Counted from the first letter of the stretch, positions 23,989-33,289 are shown. The stretch is DNA of 46,461 nucleotides from Thermoflexus sp042408815 (GCF_042408815.1 NZ_JBHOQR010000009.1:1-46461), one strand, 5' to 3'. Notes: generated from the sequence alone by a model not told the origin. A program made the numbers and translations.

Positions 23989-25476
23989 CTACGAGCGGGA
24001 GAACGGGTCGCGGCGGCCCGCCTTATCCAGAGAAATCCGGGGAGCCGCAGAAGACACCGTTGGGAGAAGCGAGGGGGAAGGCCGGGCCGGGATCAAACTA
24101 TGCCAGGCCGCGATGCCATAGCTGATGGCATAACACAACAGGAAGGGCACCGCCCCATCGAGGTGATGATGCCATGCCCGCCAGGCGAGGAAAAGGGCAT
24201 ACAGGGCGAAGGCCCCTTCGATCCATCCCATGGGATCCATCTCCAGCCCGGCATCCATTGCCCGCTCCCCTTTGGGCGTTCGCACAAACTCCGAACGATA
24301 GCCCAGAAGGGCCTCCAGGATAGCCCGAGTGTTGTTCAGCGTTAACCCGGTTCCCACCAGGAATAGCAAGGGAATCGGCCACAGGCGCCGGGGCCAATCT
24401 GGATAGAGGGCTTGCTGGCTCAGGCCATACATTAACGGAATCACCAGCAGCCCGAGGCCTAGGATCACGGTCCATTTCGGCCGTTCCGCCGAATGTCGCA
24501 AGAGAGGGCCCCAGAACAGAAGCAGCAGCACACCCAGCAGATTGGTGAAATACCCTCCGAGGTGGAACATGGCTGCCAAGCGCTTCCACCATGGCCAGCG
24601 GCTGCGCCAGATGCGCCCCGCCAGCTTGCAGAACGTCTGGGTGGTCCCCTTGGCCCACCGGAATTGCTGGCGTTTGAAGGCGGGGAGCGTGAGAGGAACC
24701 TCCGCCGGGACGGTTACATCGGGGACGAAGACCATTCGCCACCCAGCGAGTTGCGCCCGGTAACTGAGATCCAGATCCTCCGTTAATGTATCGCTCTCCC
24801 AACCCCCTGCCATCTCAATGGCCTCCCGGCGCCATACTCCAGCGGAACCGTTGAAGTTGACCGGGAGGCCGGCTGCCGAGCGGGCCACCTGATCCACCAT
24901 GAAGTGGGCGTCCAGCATCAGGGCCTGGGCCCGGGTGATCCAGGAGGCATCGGCGTTCAGATGGCTCCAGCGGGCCTGAGCCGCCCCAATGGAAGGATCG
25001 GCCAGCAGCACCGGGATCATTCGCTTCAGGAAATCCGGTGGGGGAACGAAATCCGCGTCGAAGATCGCGATGAATTCCCCCCGCGCCCGCTGCAGCCCAT
25101 AGGCTAGCGCGCCGGCCTTATAGCCGCTCCGGTTCGGCCGCCGCAGCAGCTCGATGGGATATCCCAAACTCTGATACAAGGCCACCTGCCGCTGGACTAA
25201 CTGGGCCGTTTCATCGGTGGAATCATCCAGAACCTGGATCTCGAGGCGATCCCGCGGATAATCCAGCGCGACCACCGCTTCCAGTAGGCGCTCCACTACA
25301 CCTCCCTCGTTGTATATGGGCAGCTGAACCGTCACCAGGGGCCAGGTTCTGGGCTCGGCCCGCGGGATCGCACGGCGCCGCCCCCACAGGCTCAGCCCGG
25401 TCAACACCAGCACATACAGCGCGTAGAAGAACAGCAGGATGCTGATCCCCAGGCTGGCCATCGCCAGGATCTTCAT
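23989..25476 (-). CDS. Cellulose-synthase-like GT2 membrane glycosyltransferase
   Basis: A 495-aa processive-type GT2 enzyme. An N-terminal helix (about 5-30) leads into the GT-A domain: VTVQLPIYNEGGVVERLL, VLDDSTDETA, FDADFVPPPDFL (DxD), DTLTEDLDLSYRA (TED) and QQFRWAKG (the QxxRW motif of processive enzymes). Three or four C-terminal membrane helices follow. Similarity is to plant CslA/CslC-like mannan or glucan synthases and bacterial homologues. No PilZ domain is present. It starts 4 bp inside the end of the upstream cyclase gene. The product is likely an exopolysaccharide or a glycolipid. Confidence 0.92.
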   Translation of the reverse strand: MKILAMASLGISILLFFYALYVLVLTGLSLWGRRRAIPRAEPRTWPLVTVQLPIYNEGGVVERLLEAVVALDYPRDRLEIQVLDDSTDETAQLVQRQVALYQSLGYPIELLRRPNRSGYKAGALAYGLQRARGEFIAIFDADFVPPPDFLKRMIPVLLADPSIGAAQARWSHLNADASWITRAQALMLDAHFMVDQVARSAAGLPVNFNGSAGVWRREAIEMAGGWESDTLTEDLDLSYRAQLAGWRMVFVPDVTVPAEVPLTLPAFKRQQFRWAKGTTQTFCKLAGRIWRSRWPWWKRLAAMFHLGGYFTNLLGVLLLLFWGPLLRHSAERPKWTVILGLGLLVIPLMYGLSQQALYPDWPRRLWPIPLLFLVGTGLTLNNTRAILEALLGYRSEFVRTPKGERAMDAGLEMDPMGWIEGAFALYALFLAWRAWHHHLDGAVPFLLCYAISYGIAAWHSLIPARPSPSLLPTVSSAAPRISLDKAGRRDPFSRS

Positions 25477-26315
25477 GGCTGTCCCTCCCGAAACCCCAGG
25501 AATCGATAAACCGGCACCACCTGAGCCCCTCCCCGGACTGGGAAAACTGGCAATGCCCGGGCCTCAATGCGATCCCGCAACCGCTCAAACACTGCCCGGC
25601 TGATCATAATCTGGCCAGGCGGCGCGGCCTCCTGCAACCGGTGGGCGTAATGGGCCACACTGCCGACTACGGTATATGTCCAATAATCCGGTGTCCCGAT
25701 GGGGCCCATAACGGCCTCGCCCACGTGCACCCCGATCCGATAGCGCCGTCGGTGCTCTGGAGGAAGCATCGCATGCAGAAGGGACAGCTCCTGCTGCATC
25801 CGCCACGCCGCCCGCAGGGCCCGATAGGTATGATCTGGCAGATCGAAGGGCGCATTAAACCAGCCCAGCACCGCATCCCCCATAAACCGATCCACCACTC
25901 CCCCTTCTCCTCGGATCGCCTCCCAGGCCACCTGGAGGTAGCGATTCAGAAGAGGGACCAGATCCTCCAGAGGAAGCTGATCGCACAAACCTGAAAAGTC
26001 CTGTAGATCAGCAAACAGCACGGTGATCTCCCGTCGGATCCCCCCTTCCCCCCAGGGATCCGGATGCTGGATCAGATAGGCCCTCAGGTGGGGATCCAGC
26101 ATGTGAGCCAGAAGGGCCTGCTCGCGCTGGACCCGAGCCTGCAAATCCTCCAGGAGCTCACGGCTGGCTTCCAAAGCGGCCTGCAACGCGCCCTGGGGAT
26201 CTGCGCCCGAGGTTTCCCGTCCTGTTCCGGAAACCTCCCGCCCGATTCGCTCCAGCTGCTCGCGGAGGAGATGAAGCAGCCGGCGGATCTCGGAGGAATG
26301 CTCGATAGGCTCCAT
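25473..26315 (-). CDS. Class III adenylate/guanylate cyclase domain protein
   Basis: A 280-aa protein. Residues about 1-85 form a helical, coiled-coil-prone region (EIRRLLHLLREQLERIGREV, LQAALEASRELLEDLQARVQREQALL). The cyclase homology domain starts ITVLFADLQDFSGLCDQL, where the first metal Asp is present, and holds GGVVDRFMGDAVLGWFNAP with the second Asp. It ends with VGSVAHYAHRLQEAAPPGQIMIS; the usual Asn in VGxxVNxAAR is replaced by His/Tyr, so activity may be altered. There is no signal peptide in the version starting at ATG 26315 (GAGG just upstream); a frame-extending start at 26477 is less likely. It overlaps the GT2 gene by 4 bp, hinting that its nucleotide controls polysaccharide synthesis. 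Confidence 0.86.
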   Translation of the reverse strand: MEPIEHSSEIRRLLHLLREQLERIGREVSGTGRETSGADPQGALQAALEASRELLEDLQARVQREQALLAHMLDPHLRAYLIQHPDPWGEGGIRREITVLFADLQDFSGLCDQLPLEDLVPLLNRYLQVAWEAIRGEGGVVDRFMGDAVLGWFNAPFDLPDHTYRALRAAWRMQQELSLLHAMLPPEHRRRYRIGVHVGEAVMGPIGTPDYWTYTVVGSVAHYAHRLQEAAPPGQIMISRAVFERLRDRIEARALPVFPVRGGAQVVPVYRFLGFREGQP

Positions 26316-26539
26316 GTTCCTCGACAGAATCCCCGTGATGGATTCCCCGAACAGCCGGGCGGTGACACCATCCCACCCCTCGAATCGAGATCTCGATCCT
26401 GGCGAGGGATTCAGATCCCCCAGCCCGTGCAACGGACAGCCATCCGCCCCAACCCCCTTGGGTAGGCCGGCTTTCACCCCGACTCTTCGCCCGACCTGGG
26501 ATCGCCACTCAAGCGGCTCCTGTTAAGGAGGGATTCCGG

Positions 26540-28891
26540 TTATTCCGAGAATCCCCCTGGCGGGCGATTCGGGCCCTCTCCATGCCCGCGGAACGAAACG
26601 CGAGGCCTTGCCATAGATCCCTTCCCGATCCGGGGCAGGGCTTGCCGGAGCCGCCACTGAAGCCCCTTATACAGAAGGCGCGGCGCCCATCCCCGAGGCG
26701 GTGGGAACGCCTGGGCCCGAGGTCCTCCGAACCGGACCGCGCTGTAACGCTCCGCCACCTGCTCCAGCGCCCCAGCGAGTTCCGGGATCAGACCCCCCAG
26801 ATACCGGGCGCGCTCCATTGGGGTCCAGGAGGCTGGGAACCGGATCCCCAGCAGCCACGCCACCCGGTTCATCCAGAGGTAACCTCGAGCGGCTGGGGAG
26901 AGCCGACGCACCCGATCGTGATCCCGGATCCAAAGGGCCAAACTCAGAAGTCCCAGCACTCCAATGAAGACCACGGTCACGGGCCCCACCGAGAAACGCG
27001 AAGCCCGGGGCAAGGGAAGGGACTCCCTCGGCGGGATGTCGAAATCCCCTTCCAGCATACGGCGGGGAGTCGGCATCGGCCGGGATGCCCCAGGCGTTGA
27101 ATCGATGGGCCCAGGGGCCACGGGGGTGGGGGTCGGGGAGATGGAACGCTGCGGGCGGAGGATAGCAGGCTGGGCGGCTGTGGGTTCGAATTCCACCCAC
27201 CCGAAGCCCGGGAAGTAGATCTCCACCCAGGTGTGGGCATCCCGCTGGCGCACCCGATAACGCCCATCGGGCATCCACTCCCCCTGCGCGTAACCGCTCA
27301 CCACCCGGGCCGGGATGCCCAGGGTGCGGGCCATCACCGCCATCGCGGACGCATAGTAATCGCAGTATCCCTGACGGATGTCGAAGAGCACGTAGACCAC
27401 GCCGTCCCGGCCGGGTGGGGGGGGCGGGATGTTCTCATTATAACGGATATTGCGACGCAGCCAGGCCTCGAGCGCCGCCGCCTTATCGTAAGGCGTATCG
27501 TAACCGGCCGTGATTCGCTCGGCCAGACGGCGGATCCGGGGATCCAGATCGGAGGGCAACTGCAGATACCGCTGCACCCATTCTGGATAAACTGTCCCCG
27601 CCTGCCGCAGGCTGTCGACATCGGGAACCGGGACCAGGGAGATGGCCTCGTAGATCTGCTGGGCGCCGAAGGGCCGTGGACTGCGGATCATCATCAGATC
27701 ATGGGCCTGGGCGGTGAAATACCCCTGGACAATGGAGGGCAGGCTGACCATGACGGGATGCTGAGCGGCGAAGATCAGGGTGTTGCCGGGGAGATAGACG
27801 GTGAACGTCTGGGTGACCACCGCCCGGCCTTCCCAGAGAGGCCGCGCCGTCAGGGCCGTCATCGGCGCGCGGTTTTGCTCATCTTCCCCCGAGGAAAGCC
27901 AGCCGCTGGAGGTGTAGACATCGTAAACCATACCCCGCCAGTAACGGGCAGGCCCCTGCGCTTTCACATCCATCACCGGCGTGTCGCTCAGCCGCCGCGG
28001 GCCGCCGAACGCCAGCGTGCGGCTTAGGGGGCTCCCATAGGCCGGGCGCTGGGAGCGCAGGGAGCTGAACAGCCGGTTAAAGGTCTCCTGACTCCGGCGC
28101 AACGGCCGGCTGACCTCGCTCCAAGCCCGGGAAACCCTCTCATTGGTCCCCCCCGCCGGAAGCAACCAGGCTAAGGCCAGCGTCAGCCCGGCTGCCACCA
28201 GCCCCGCCCGCAGGATGTCCACCCCCAGATCCGGGACGAACCATACCCGCTCCAGCCGCCATCGGTAGCTCTGTTCCTCATAATGAACTGTGGCCAGCCA
28301 GAGCAGCGCGCCCAGAAGATAAGCAATCAGAAAGAGGGCGAGGGGACGGGGGCCCAGATAATAATAGGCATCGACGAGGAGGATCAGCCCGGCCGGAAGC
28401 AACGCCCGCCATGATCGGATCGTCCGGAAAGAATACCAGACGCTCGCGCTGGCGGCCAGCCAAACCAGAGCACCCATCAGGACCACGAAGGGGAGCGGGT
28501 CGCTGCCGCGACCGCCCCGCATGGCCTCCATCGCCCAGACGGTGAGGCGATAGCCCAGCCATTGAAGCTTCAACGACCAGGTGGGCACCTGGATCAGACG
28601 GGCGCTGAGATACCCAACCCAGGCGGCTCCATACCCCAGATTCAGCACCAGGGCGACAGGCCCCGGGAAACGGGAGATCGCCAGAAGCCACCCGATGAAG
28701 AGGCCCCCTATGGCCACCGGCGGAAGGATCTCCAGGCCATCTGCCCAACCGGATAGCGCCACCGTCCATGCGGCCGAGCCGTTGATCACCAGCAGAAGGA
28801 ACAGCATCCAGAGCGTCCCCCCCACCCCGCGGGAGACGGTCGGCGCCATCGGGAAGGCCCGCGAGAGCCCTACCTGGCGTTCTCCCACCAT
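26540..28891 (-). CDS. TgpA-like membrane transglutaminase
   Basis: A 783-aa protein. Residues about 20-250 hold seven or so hydrophobic helices. A large extracytoplasmic region follows (about 260-590) with a transglutaminase-like core: the Cys in DIRQGYCDYYASAMAVMART, the His in RQRDAHTWVEIYFPGFGWVEFEPT and the Asp/Glu equivalents nearby. A further helix (VTVVFIGVLGLLSLALWI) precedes a C-terminal DUF4129-like cytoplasmic part. Related proteins (TgpA) are found with MoxR AAA ATPases, which are absent here. ATG 28891, inside the surE 3' end (22-bp overlap), is preferred because GGGAG stands 8 nt upstream. The substrate is unknown. Confidence 0.88.
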   Translation of the reverse strand: MVGERQVGLSRAFPMAPTVSRGVGGTLWMLFLLLVINGSAAWTVALSGWADGLEILPPVAIGGLFIGWLLAISRFPGPVALVLNLGYGAAWVGYLSARLIQVPTWSLKLQWLGYRLTVWAMEAMRGGRGSDPLPFVVLMGALVWLAASASVWYSFRTIRSWRALLPAGLILLVDAYYYLGPRPLALFLIAYLLGALLWLATVHYEEQSYRWRLERVWFVPDLGVDILRAGLVAAGLTLALAWLLPAGGTNERVSRAWSEVSRPLRRSQETFNRLFSSLRSQRPAYGSPLSRTLAFGGPRRLSDTPVMDVKAQGPARYWRGMVYDVYTSSGWLSSGEDEQNRAPMTALTARPLWEGRAVVTQTFTVYLPGNTLIFAAQHPVMVSLPSIVQGYFTAQAHDLMMIRSPRPFGAQQIYEAISLVPVPDVDSLRQAGTVYPEWVQRYLQLPSDLDPRIRRLAERITAGYDTPYDKAAALEAWLRRNIRYNENIPPPPPGRDGVVYVLFDIRQGYCDYYASAMAVMARTLGIPARVVSGYAQGEWMPDGRYRVRQRDAHTWVEIYFPGFGWVEFEPTAAQPAILRPQRSISPTPTPVAPGPIDSTPGASRPMPTPRRMLEGDFDIPPRESLPLPRASRFSVGPVTVVFIGVLGLLSLALWIRDHDRVRRLSPAARGYLWMNRVAWLLGIRFPASWTPMERARYLGGLIPELAGALEQVAERYSAVRFGGPRAQAFPPPRGWAPRLLYKGLQWRLRQALPRIGKGSMARPRVSFRGHGEGPNRPPGGFSE

Positions 28892-29673
28892 TGGCGCAAC
28901 TCCCTTTCCGAGACCCGGGATGTGAGATCCAGGCTCAGCGGCGTGACCGAGACCACCTGATCCACCACCAGCGCGTGGATATCGGAATCGGGCTCCAGGT
29001 GCTCGAAGTCAATCTCCACCCGATACCCCAGCGGACCGGGATCCGTCGGGCGACGGCGCATCGGCCGCACCGGAACGAAATACCGCTGGCGGGACTGGCG
29101 GGTCCAGCGCCACGGCGTCTCCGGTGTGGCGGTGGCGGGGATATCGATTTTGAGCACATCCACATCAAAAGGCAACGCCTGCCGGAGGACCGCCCGGGCA
29201 AATAAGCCGGTAAAGTAAGCGGCGGCGCGGAAATCAATCTCCTCCGAATACCCCAGGTGGTGCTCCACCGGGGCCTGCAGGGAGACCGCCAGGGCGGGGA
29301 TGCCGAAGCTGGCCGCCTCTAGGGCGGCCCCCACGGTGCCCGAGATGGTTACCCCAGAGCCCACGTTCTCCCCGTAATTGATGCCGGAGACCACCAGATC
29401 TGGAGGGCGTGGCAGGATCTCCAGGATCGCGTGATCCACCACCTGAGCCGGCGTCCCCTCCACCGCATAAGCCCGGAGGATCCCGCCGTTCACCACCAGG
29501 GTCTCCGGATAGATCCGCCCCTCTGAGGTGGCCGGCATGCAACGCCCCGCACCGGACCACTGCTCGACGGGAGCCACCACCACCACCTGCCCCAGGGTTT
29601 GCAGGGCAGCTGCCGCCGCCCGCAACCCGGGGGATCGGATCCCATCGTCGTTGGTCACCAGGATGAGCGGCAC
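28870..29673 (-). CDS. surE: 5'/3'-nucleotidase SurE
   Basis: A 267-aa metal-dependent phosphatase acting on nucleoside monophosphates and sometimes polyphosphate. The metal-binding start is LILVTNDDGIRSPGL (Asp-Asp). Further motifs are VVVVAPVEQWSGAG, VEGTPAQVV and PDLVVSGINYGENVGSGVTISGTVGAALEA, with the conserved Asn and Ser. It overlaps the transglutaminase gene downstream by 22 bp and the ATP-grasp gene upstream by 19 bp, so the three are translated in a tightly coupled set. Whether they share a pathway is unclear. Confidence 0.97.
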   Translation of the reverse strand: MPLILVTNDDGIRSPGLRAAAAALQTLGQVVVVAPVEQWSGAGRCMPATSEGRIYPETLVVNGGILRAYAVEGTPAQVVDHAILEILPRPPDLVVSGINYGENVGSGVTISGTVGAALEAASFGIPALAVSLQAPVEHHLGYSEEIDFRAAAYFTGLFARAVLRQALPFDVDVLKIDIPATATPETPWRWTRQSRQRYFVPVRPMRRRPTDPGPLGYRVEIDFEHLEPDSDIHALVVDQVVSVTPLSLDLTSRVSERELRQWWENAR

Positions 29674-30581
29674 GGCGCCCTCCGGAAGACCCCCTCCGCG
29701 ATCCGATCGGCGATCCGATGCAGGATCTCATCCGGCACCCCTTCCGGGACCATGGACTGGGGGCGGGTGTCGATGGGATCGTTGACATAATCGATACAGA
29801 GGAACCGTCCCTCCTCATCCATCGCGATCTCGCTGGAGAAGAGATGCAGACCACAGATCTCCGCGATCCGATGACCTATCGCCCAGAGAGGAGATAAGCC
29901 GAAGGCCTCCCGCTCCGCCTCGGTGACCGGCGCATATCGATGGGTCTCTGGATTCCACCAGCATGGGAACACCGCATCCACCGCGTAAATCACTCGGAAC
30001 CATGCTGGCCGTCCCTCCAGCTCGCGCGGGCGCACATACCGCTGGATGAGGAACGGCTCGTCCGGGAAGGCGGTGCGCAGGACGGTCAGATCCTCTGGAC
30101 GCGCGATCCGCTTCACGCCCTCTCCTCCACCCCCGAAGGCCGGCTTGGCGATCCAAAGCCCGATCGCTTTTTCCGGCCATTCCACTTCGGGCTGTTCGTT
30201 CCATGGAGGGAGAATCCACGTGGGTGGTGTGGGAAGCCCGGCGGCAATAAAACGCCGGTGCATGGCCGCTTTATCCCACGCCGCCCGGGCCTGCTCCGTG
30301 GGGTTCAAACGGAAAACGCCGGCGGCCCGAGCCCAATCGACCAAAGCCTCAAAATCCTCATCCCAGTCGGAGGCCCGGTCGAAGAAGGCCCGACAGATCC
30401 ACTCGCCCTTCCACGCCCGCTCCAGAATCTCCGGGAGATCCTCCGGCGTGATGCTCGCCATCGAGAGGCCGCGGCGCCCACAGGCCTCCCGGAGCATCTC
30501 CACAAACGGCCGATCGCAATCCCAGTTCCAGGCGATGGCCAGATCCACAATCTCCCCATGAACTTTGCTCTCAATTCGCAT
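29655..30581 (-). CDS. ATP-grasp domain protein of unknown substrate
   Basis: A 308-aa protein from ATG 30581; the frame is open to 30698, with other possible starts at 30698, 30626 and 30623. It begins RIESKVHGEIVDLAIAWNWD, a Rossmann-like pre-ATP-grasp domain. ATP-grasp features include AWDKAAMHRRFIAAGLPTPPTW, the AKPAFGGGGEGVKRI glycine-rich loop, IQRYVRPREL and the metal-binding end FSSEIAMDEEGRFLCIDYVNDP (Glu, then D-x-x-N/D). Enzymes of this fold ligate a carboxylate to an amine or thiol using ATP, as in RimK or D-Ala ligase. It overlaps surE by 19 bp. The product is not predictable. Confidence 0.82.
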   Translation of the reverse strand: MRIESKVHGEIVDLAIAWNWDCDRPFVEMLREACGRRGLSMASITPEDLPEILERAWKGEWICRAFFDRASDWDEDFEALVDWARAAGVFRLNPTEQARAAWDKAAMHRRFIAAGLPTPPTWILPPWNEQPEVEWPEKAIGLWIAKPAFGGGGEGVKRIARPEDLTVLRTAFPDEPFLIQRYVRPRELEGRPAWFRVIYAVDAVFPCWWNPETHRYAPVTEAEREAFGLSPLWAIGHRIAEICGLHLFSSEIAMDEEGRFLCIDYVNDPIDTRPQSMVPEGVPDEILHRIADRIAEGVFRRAPCRSSW

Positions 30582-30911
30582 TTCCCCCCGAATCCACTCC
30601 AGCTTCTTCCTGGCTCTCTTCATCATAACATAGGAGGAGAGATTCTCTCCAGGGAATGAGACATTGGCCCGGATTTCCTCCAGCATCCAGCCGGACATCC
30701 GCTGTTTCGCAAATTGAAGAACGGACCCTCTCCCGGACGGGGGATCCAGGCCAACCGTCCTTCTCCAGTAAAATAAAAGCGTGTGTTCACTGTGCTACAT
30801 CATGCGCCCTACTTCCGGAGGCTTGTGGGGAGGCAATCAATGGGGCCTTCCGGAAATCGAACCCCATAGATTCTCATCCCGGCAAACAAAGCCTGCATGC
30901 GAGGGAAACCC

Positions 30912-31142
30912 ATGCGACGCGCGATCTTCTGGATTTATGGCTTTCTGGTGGGTGGGTTGACCGGGGCCGGTCTGATCCTGCTGTTCACCCCTCAATCAGG
31001 CGAGGACCTGCGCAAAGAGATTCAAACCCGATGGCGGCAGATCCTGGAGGAAGGGCGCCAGGCGGCGGCCCAGCATCGGGCGGAGCTGGAACGGGAGCTG
31101 GCCATGCTCACCCGTCGAACCCCGCCTGCCCCATCCTCCTAG
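30912..31142 (+). CDS. YtxH-like small membrane protein
   Basis: A 76-aa protein. One N-terminal transmembrane helix (AIFWIYGFLVGGLTGAGLILLFTPQSGEDLRKEI) has the YtxH signature: a Gly-rich helix ending in hydrophobic-x-x-P-x-x-G, followed by a charged helical tail (QTRWRQILEEGRQAAAQHRAELERELAML). The family is small and linked to envelope stress, but its function is unknown. ATG 30912 has GAGGGAA upstream; an alternative ATG lies five codons earlier. The 330 bp between the ATP-grasp start and this gene hold an AT-rich patch near 30765-30780 that may contain promoters, but nothing clear. Confidence 0.74.
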   Translation: MRRAIFWIYGFLVGGLTGAGLILLFTPQSGEDLRKEIQTRWRQILEEGRQAAAQHRAELERELAMLTRRTPPAPSS

Positions 31143-31213
31143 GACCGCTGCGCGCGGCTGTTCTGCAAAGGGCATGACCAGCGCTGTCCGGGAAAAGATT
31201 CCCCGCATCCCCT

Positions 31214-32821
31214 CTAAGGCCACGGCCACCACCACGGGGCGGGCGCCGTCTTGATCTCCACGTCCAAACCGCTTCTCACCGTGAGCGCCGGCCAGAAGGC
31301 CGTCCGATATGGCCGGGCCGGATCGATCGGCGTGGGCCAGGGTGCTTGCTCGTCCCCTCCCACTGGGATCTCCACCTGAAACGGCCAGCCGGGGATCGAC
31401 AGGACAGCCGCGTGGGCTTTCCCCCATTCCCAGATGGTATGCAGATCTCCATAGCGCCGTCCGATCCAGATCAATGCCCGCCGGTAGGCTTCCTGTAGGA
31501 TGGATCTCCAGGCCTCAGATCTCGATGGGCTCCAAGGGTTTCCCAAGGTTTCATCGGCCAGCAGCGCCGTCAGGACCACCTCCGCAGGCCGCCGGGTGCG
31601 CAGACGTCGCAGCCCCTCCTCTCCCAGCACATCTTCCAACGTCGTCCGGAGGATCTCCTCCCGCCATACGACGTAGACCAAAGCGGAAGGGCTTCGCGCG
31701 TCCAGGTCTCCCTCCCAGCGCTGGAGCATCCCCTGCACCCGTCGTTGCAGCCAGTCCTGGGGGGGCAACGTTCGCAGCACCTCCCGATGGACCGCCTGGG
31801 CTGCCGAGCAGAAAGGCCATTCCCCCGGGAGGGGCGTCCAGCTCCAGAACAGCGACGACGTCTTCTCCCTCGCGATCCCGCGGACCAGCTCCTCCAGATG
31901 ATCCAGGGGGTCCCCGAAGCCCGGCTCCGGCTGCAACCACCGCCCGCCGGATGGGGAGATGTGCGCAAGGGCACCTGGGATCCCCGGCCAGCGGAGACGC
32001 AGCGCTTCCCCTTCCCACTCCGCGCGCCAGGGCAGCGGCAGCACTGGGGCCGCCATAGCGTGGAGGCGAAATCCTGGTCCTTCCCGGCAGCCGCGGAAGA
32101 GCCCGAGCTCCGGGGCCACGCCGGCGGCCGCCCACGCCCGCCACACGGCCTCACGCATCGCGACATCCGGGACCGGCGAGGCGGAGGTCCAACGAGGGTC
32201 TTCCAGGGCGGAGCGAAGGGAAGGGGGAAGACGCAGAAGCAGGCGATGGATCTCCGCCTCCATCCATCCGGGGTGGGCCAGGGCCAGGCCCGCCGCCACC
32301 GCCAGGCTATCCCGGGGATCCCAGGGCCGGGCCAGGGGATCCGGCCGGGGCAGGCGGCGGGCGCCTGGGATCCCCATCCGCCAGGCGGCGTTGACCCCGG
32401 CGGTATATGCTTCAAGCCGGGCCCGGGCCTCCTCATCCAGGGCCTCCCAGGCTCGAGCGACAGCCGGGGGGATCCGCTCCTTGGCCCACGCGTCTGCCTT
32501 CGCGGCCTCCGGCCCGATCAGCGCCTGGAGCTGGCCATACGCTGCCGCCCGCCGCAGGATCAGCAATGGAGCAGCATCCAACCCATCCAGGACGCCTTCC
32601 GCGAACGCCTGATCCTGCGCGGAGCCGGCCTCCAGACGCCACTGGGCCGGGCCGACTTGACGCAGGAGGATCCTCCCCTCCGGCCCTTGCAGGGCTAGGC
32701 GGGAAGGCGGGGGCATCGCTGACCACAACGGCAGCGCCCCGGCGAGGATCCCCACGATCAGGATCAGGGCCAGGCCGACCGTGCGGCGAAGAGGCCGTGT
32801 TCCCTGATTCATCCCCTCCAT
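31214..32821 (-). CDS. Penicillin-acylase-like (S45) protein, probably inactive
   Basis: A 535-aa protein with a signal peptide or anchor (RRTVGLALILIVGILAGALPLW). It then shows the alpha-chain pattern of S45 Ntn-hydrolases: QAFAEGVLDGLDAAPLLILRR, GQLQALIGPEAAKADAWAKE, RLEAYTAGVNAAWRMGIPG. Further on LRWPGIPGALAH resembles the PGxPG-like segment of the beta chain. The autoprocessing stretch that normally reads G-S-N-x-W with the nucleophile Ser, followed by LLANDPH, is not recognisable, and the protein is about 200 aa shorter than usual. It is likely a non-catalytic relative that binds ligands or partners. The ATG at 32821 has GGAAG upstream. A PDZ protein gene lies 39 bp upstream. Confidence 0.77.
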   Translation of the reverse strand: MEGMNQGTRPLRRTVGLALILIVGILAGALPLWSAMPPPSRLALQGPEGRILLRQVGPAQWRLEAGSAQDQAFAEGVLDGLDAAPLLILRRAAAYGQLQALIGPEAAKADAWAKERIPPAVARAWEALDEEARARLEAYTAGVNAAWRMGIPGARRLPRPDPLARPWDPRDSLAVAAGLALAHPGWMEAEIHRLLLRLPPSLRSALEDPRWTSASPVPDVAMREAVWRAWAAAGVAPELGLFRGCREGPGFRLHAMAAPVLPLPWRAEWEGEALRLRWPGIPGALAHISPSGGRWLQPEPGFGDPLDHLEELVRGIAREKTSSLFWSWTPLPGEWPFCSAAQAVHREVLRTLPPQDWLQRRVQGMLQRWEGDLDARSPSALVYVVWREEILRTTLEDVLGEEGLRRLRTRRPAEVVLTALLADETLGNPWSPSRSEAWRSILQEAYRRALIWIGRRYGDLHTIWEWGKAHAAVLSIPGWPFQVEIPVGGDEQAPWPTPIDPARPYRTAFWPALTVRSGLDVEIKTAPAPWWWPWP

Positions 32822-32860
32822 CCGGGCTTCCAGCATGCAGGAAAACGATAGCGGCCCCGC

Positions 32861-33286
32861 TCAGGGAGCCCGGCCCAGGGTAACGGAGACGGTTCGTTCC
32901 TCCCCATCCCGGACCACCGTCAGGCGCACTGTGTCCCCAGGGCGATAGCGCCGCAGGAGATCGGGGAGTGGATGGCGATCGTTGACGGGCTCCCCGTTCA
33001 CCGCCGTGATCCGGTCGCCGGGGCGCAGGCCGGCCTCCTCCGCCGGGCTGCCGGGCAGCACCTCGAGGACCCGGGCCCTGCCCGCTTCGTGGATTACCCG
33101 CACTCCCAGCCAGGGACCGCCGGAGGGGGGTTGGGTCGGGGCCGGGAGGCCCGGGCCCCGACCGATCAGATAGCCGACCAGCCCGCCCACCGCCAGGCCG
33201 ACGCACCCACAGGCCAGGCCGACCAGGATTAGAGCCGCGATCCACATCCCCGTCCGGTTTCTGAAACCCGAAGACGAATCGCTCAT
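32861..33286 (-). CDS. Membrane-anchored PDZ domain protein
   Basis: A 141-aa protein. One N-terminal transmembrane helix (GMWIAALILVGLACGCVGLAVGGLVGYLI, about residues 13-41) and a Pro-rich linker lead to a single PDZ domain (about 58-138). The domain has PWLGVRVI, VLEVLPGSPAEEAGLRPGDRITAVNGEPV and DTVRLTVVRDGEERTVSVTLG, the carboxylate-binding and GSPA-GL-GD signature of HtrA/DegP-type PDZ repeats. No protease domain is present. It probably acts as an extracytoplasmic adaptor. It sits 3 bp after murA and 39 bp before the acylase-like gene on the same strand, so an operon is likely. Confidence 0.85.
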   Translation of the reverse strand: MSDSSSGFRNRTGMWIAALILVGLACGCVGLAVGGLVGYLIGRGPGLPAPTQPPSGGPWLGVRVIHEAGRARVLEVLPGSPAEEAGLRPGDRITAVNGEPVNDRHPLPDLLRRYRPGDTVRLTVVRDGEERTVSVTLGRAP

Positions 33287-33289
33287 GGC

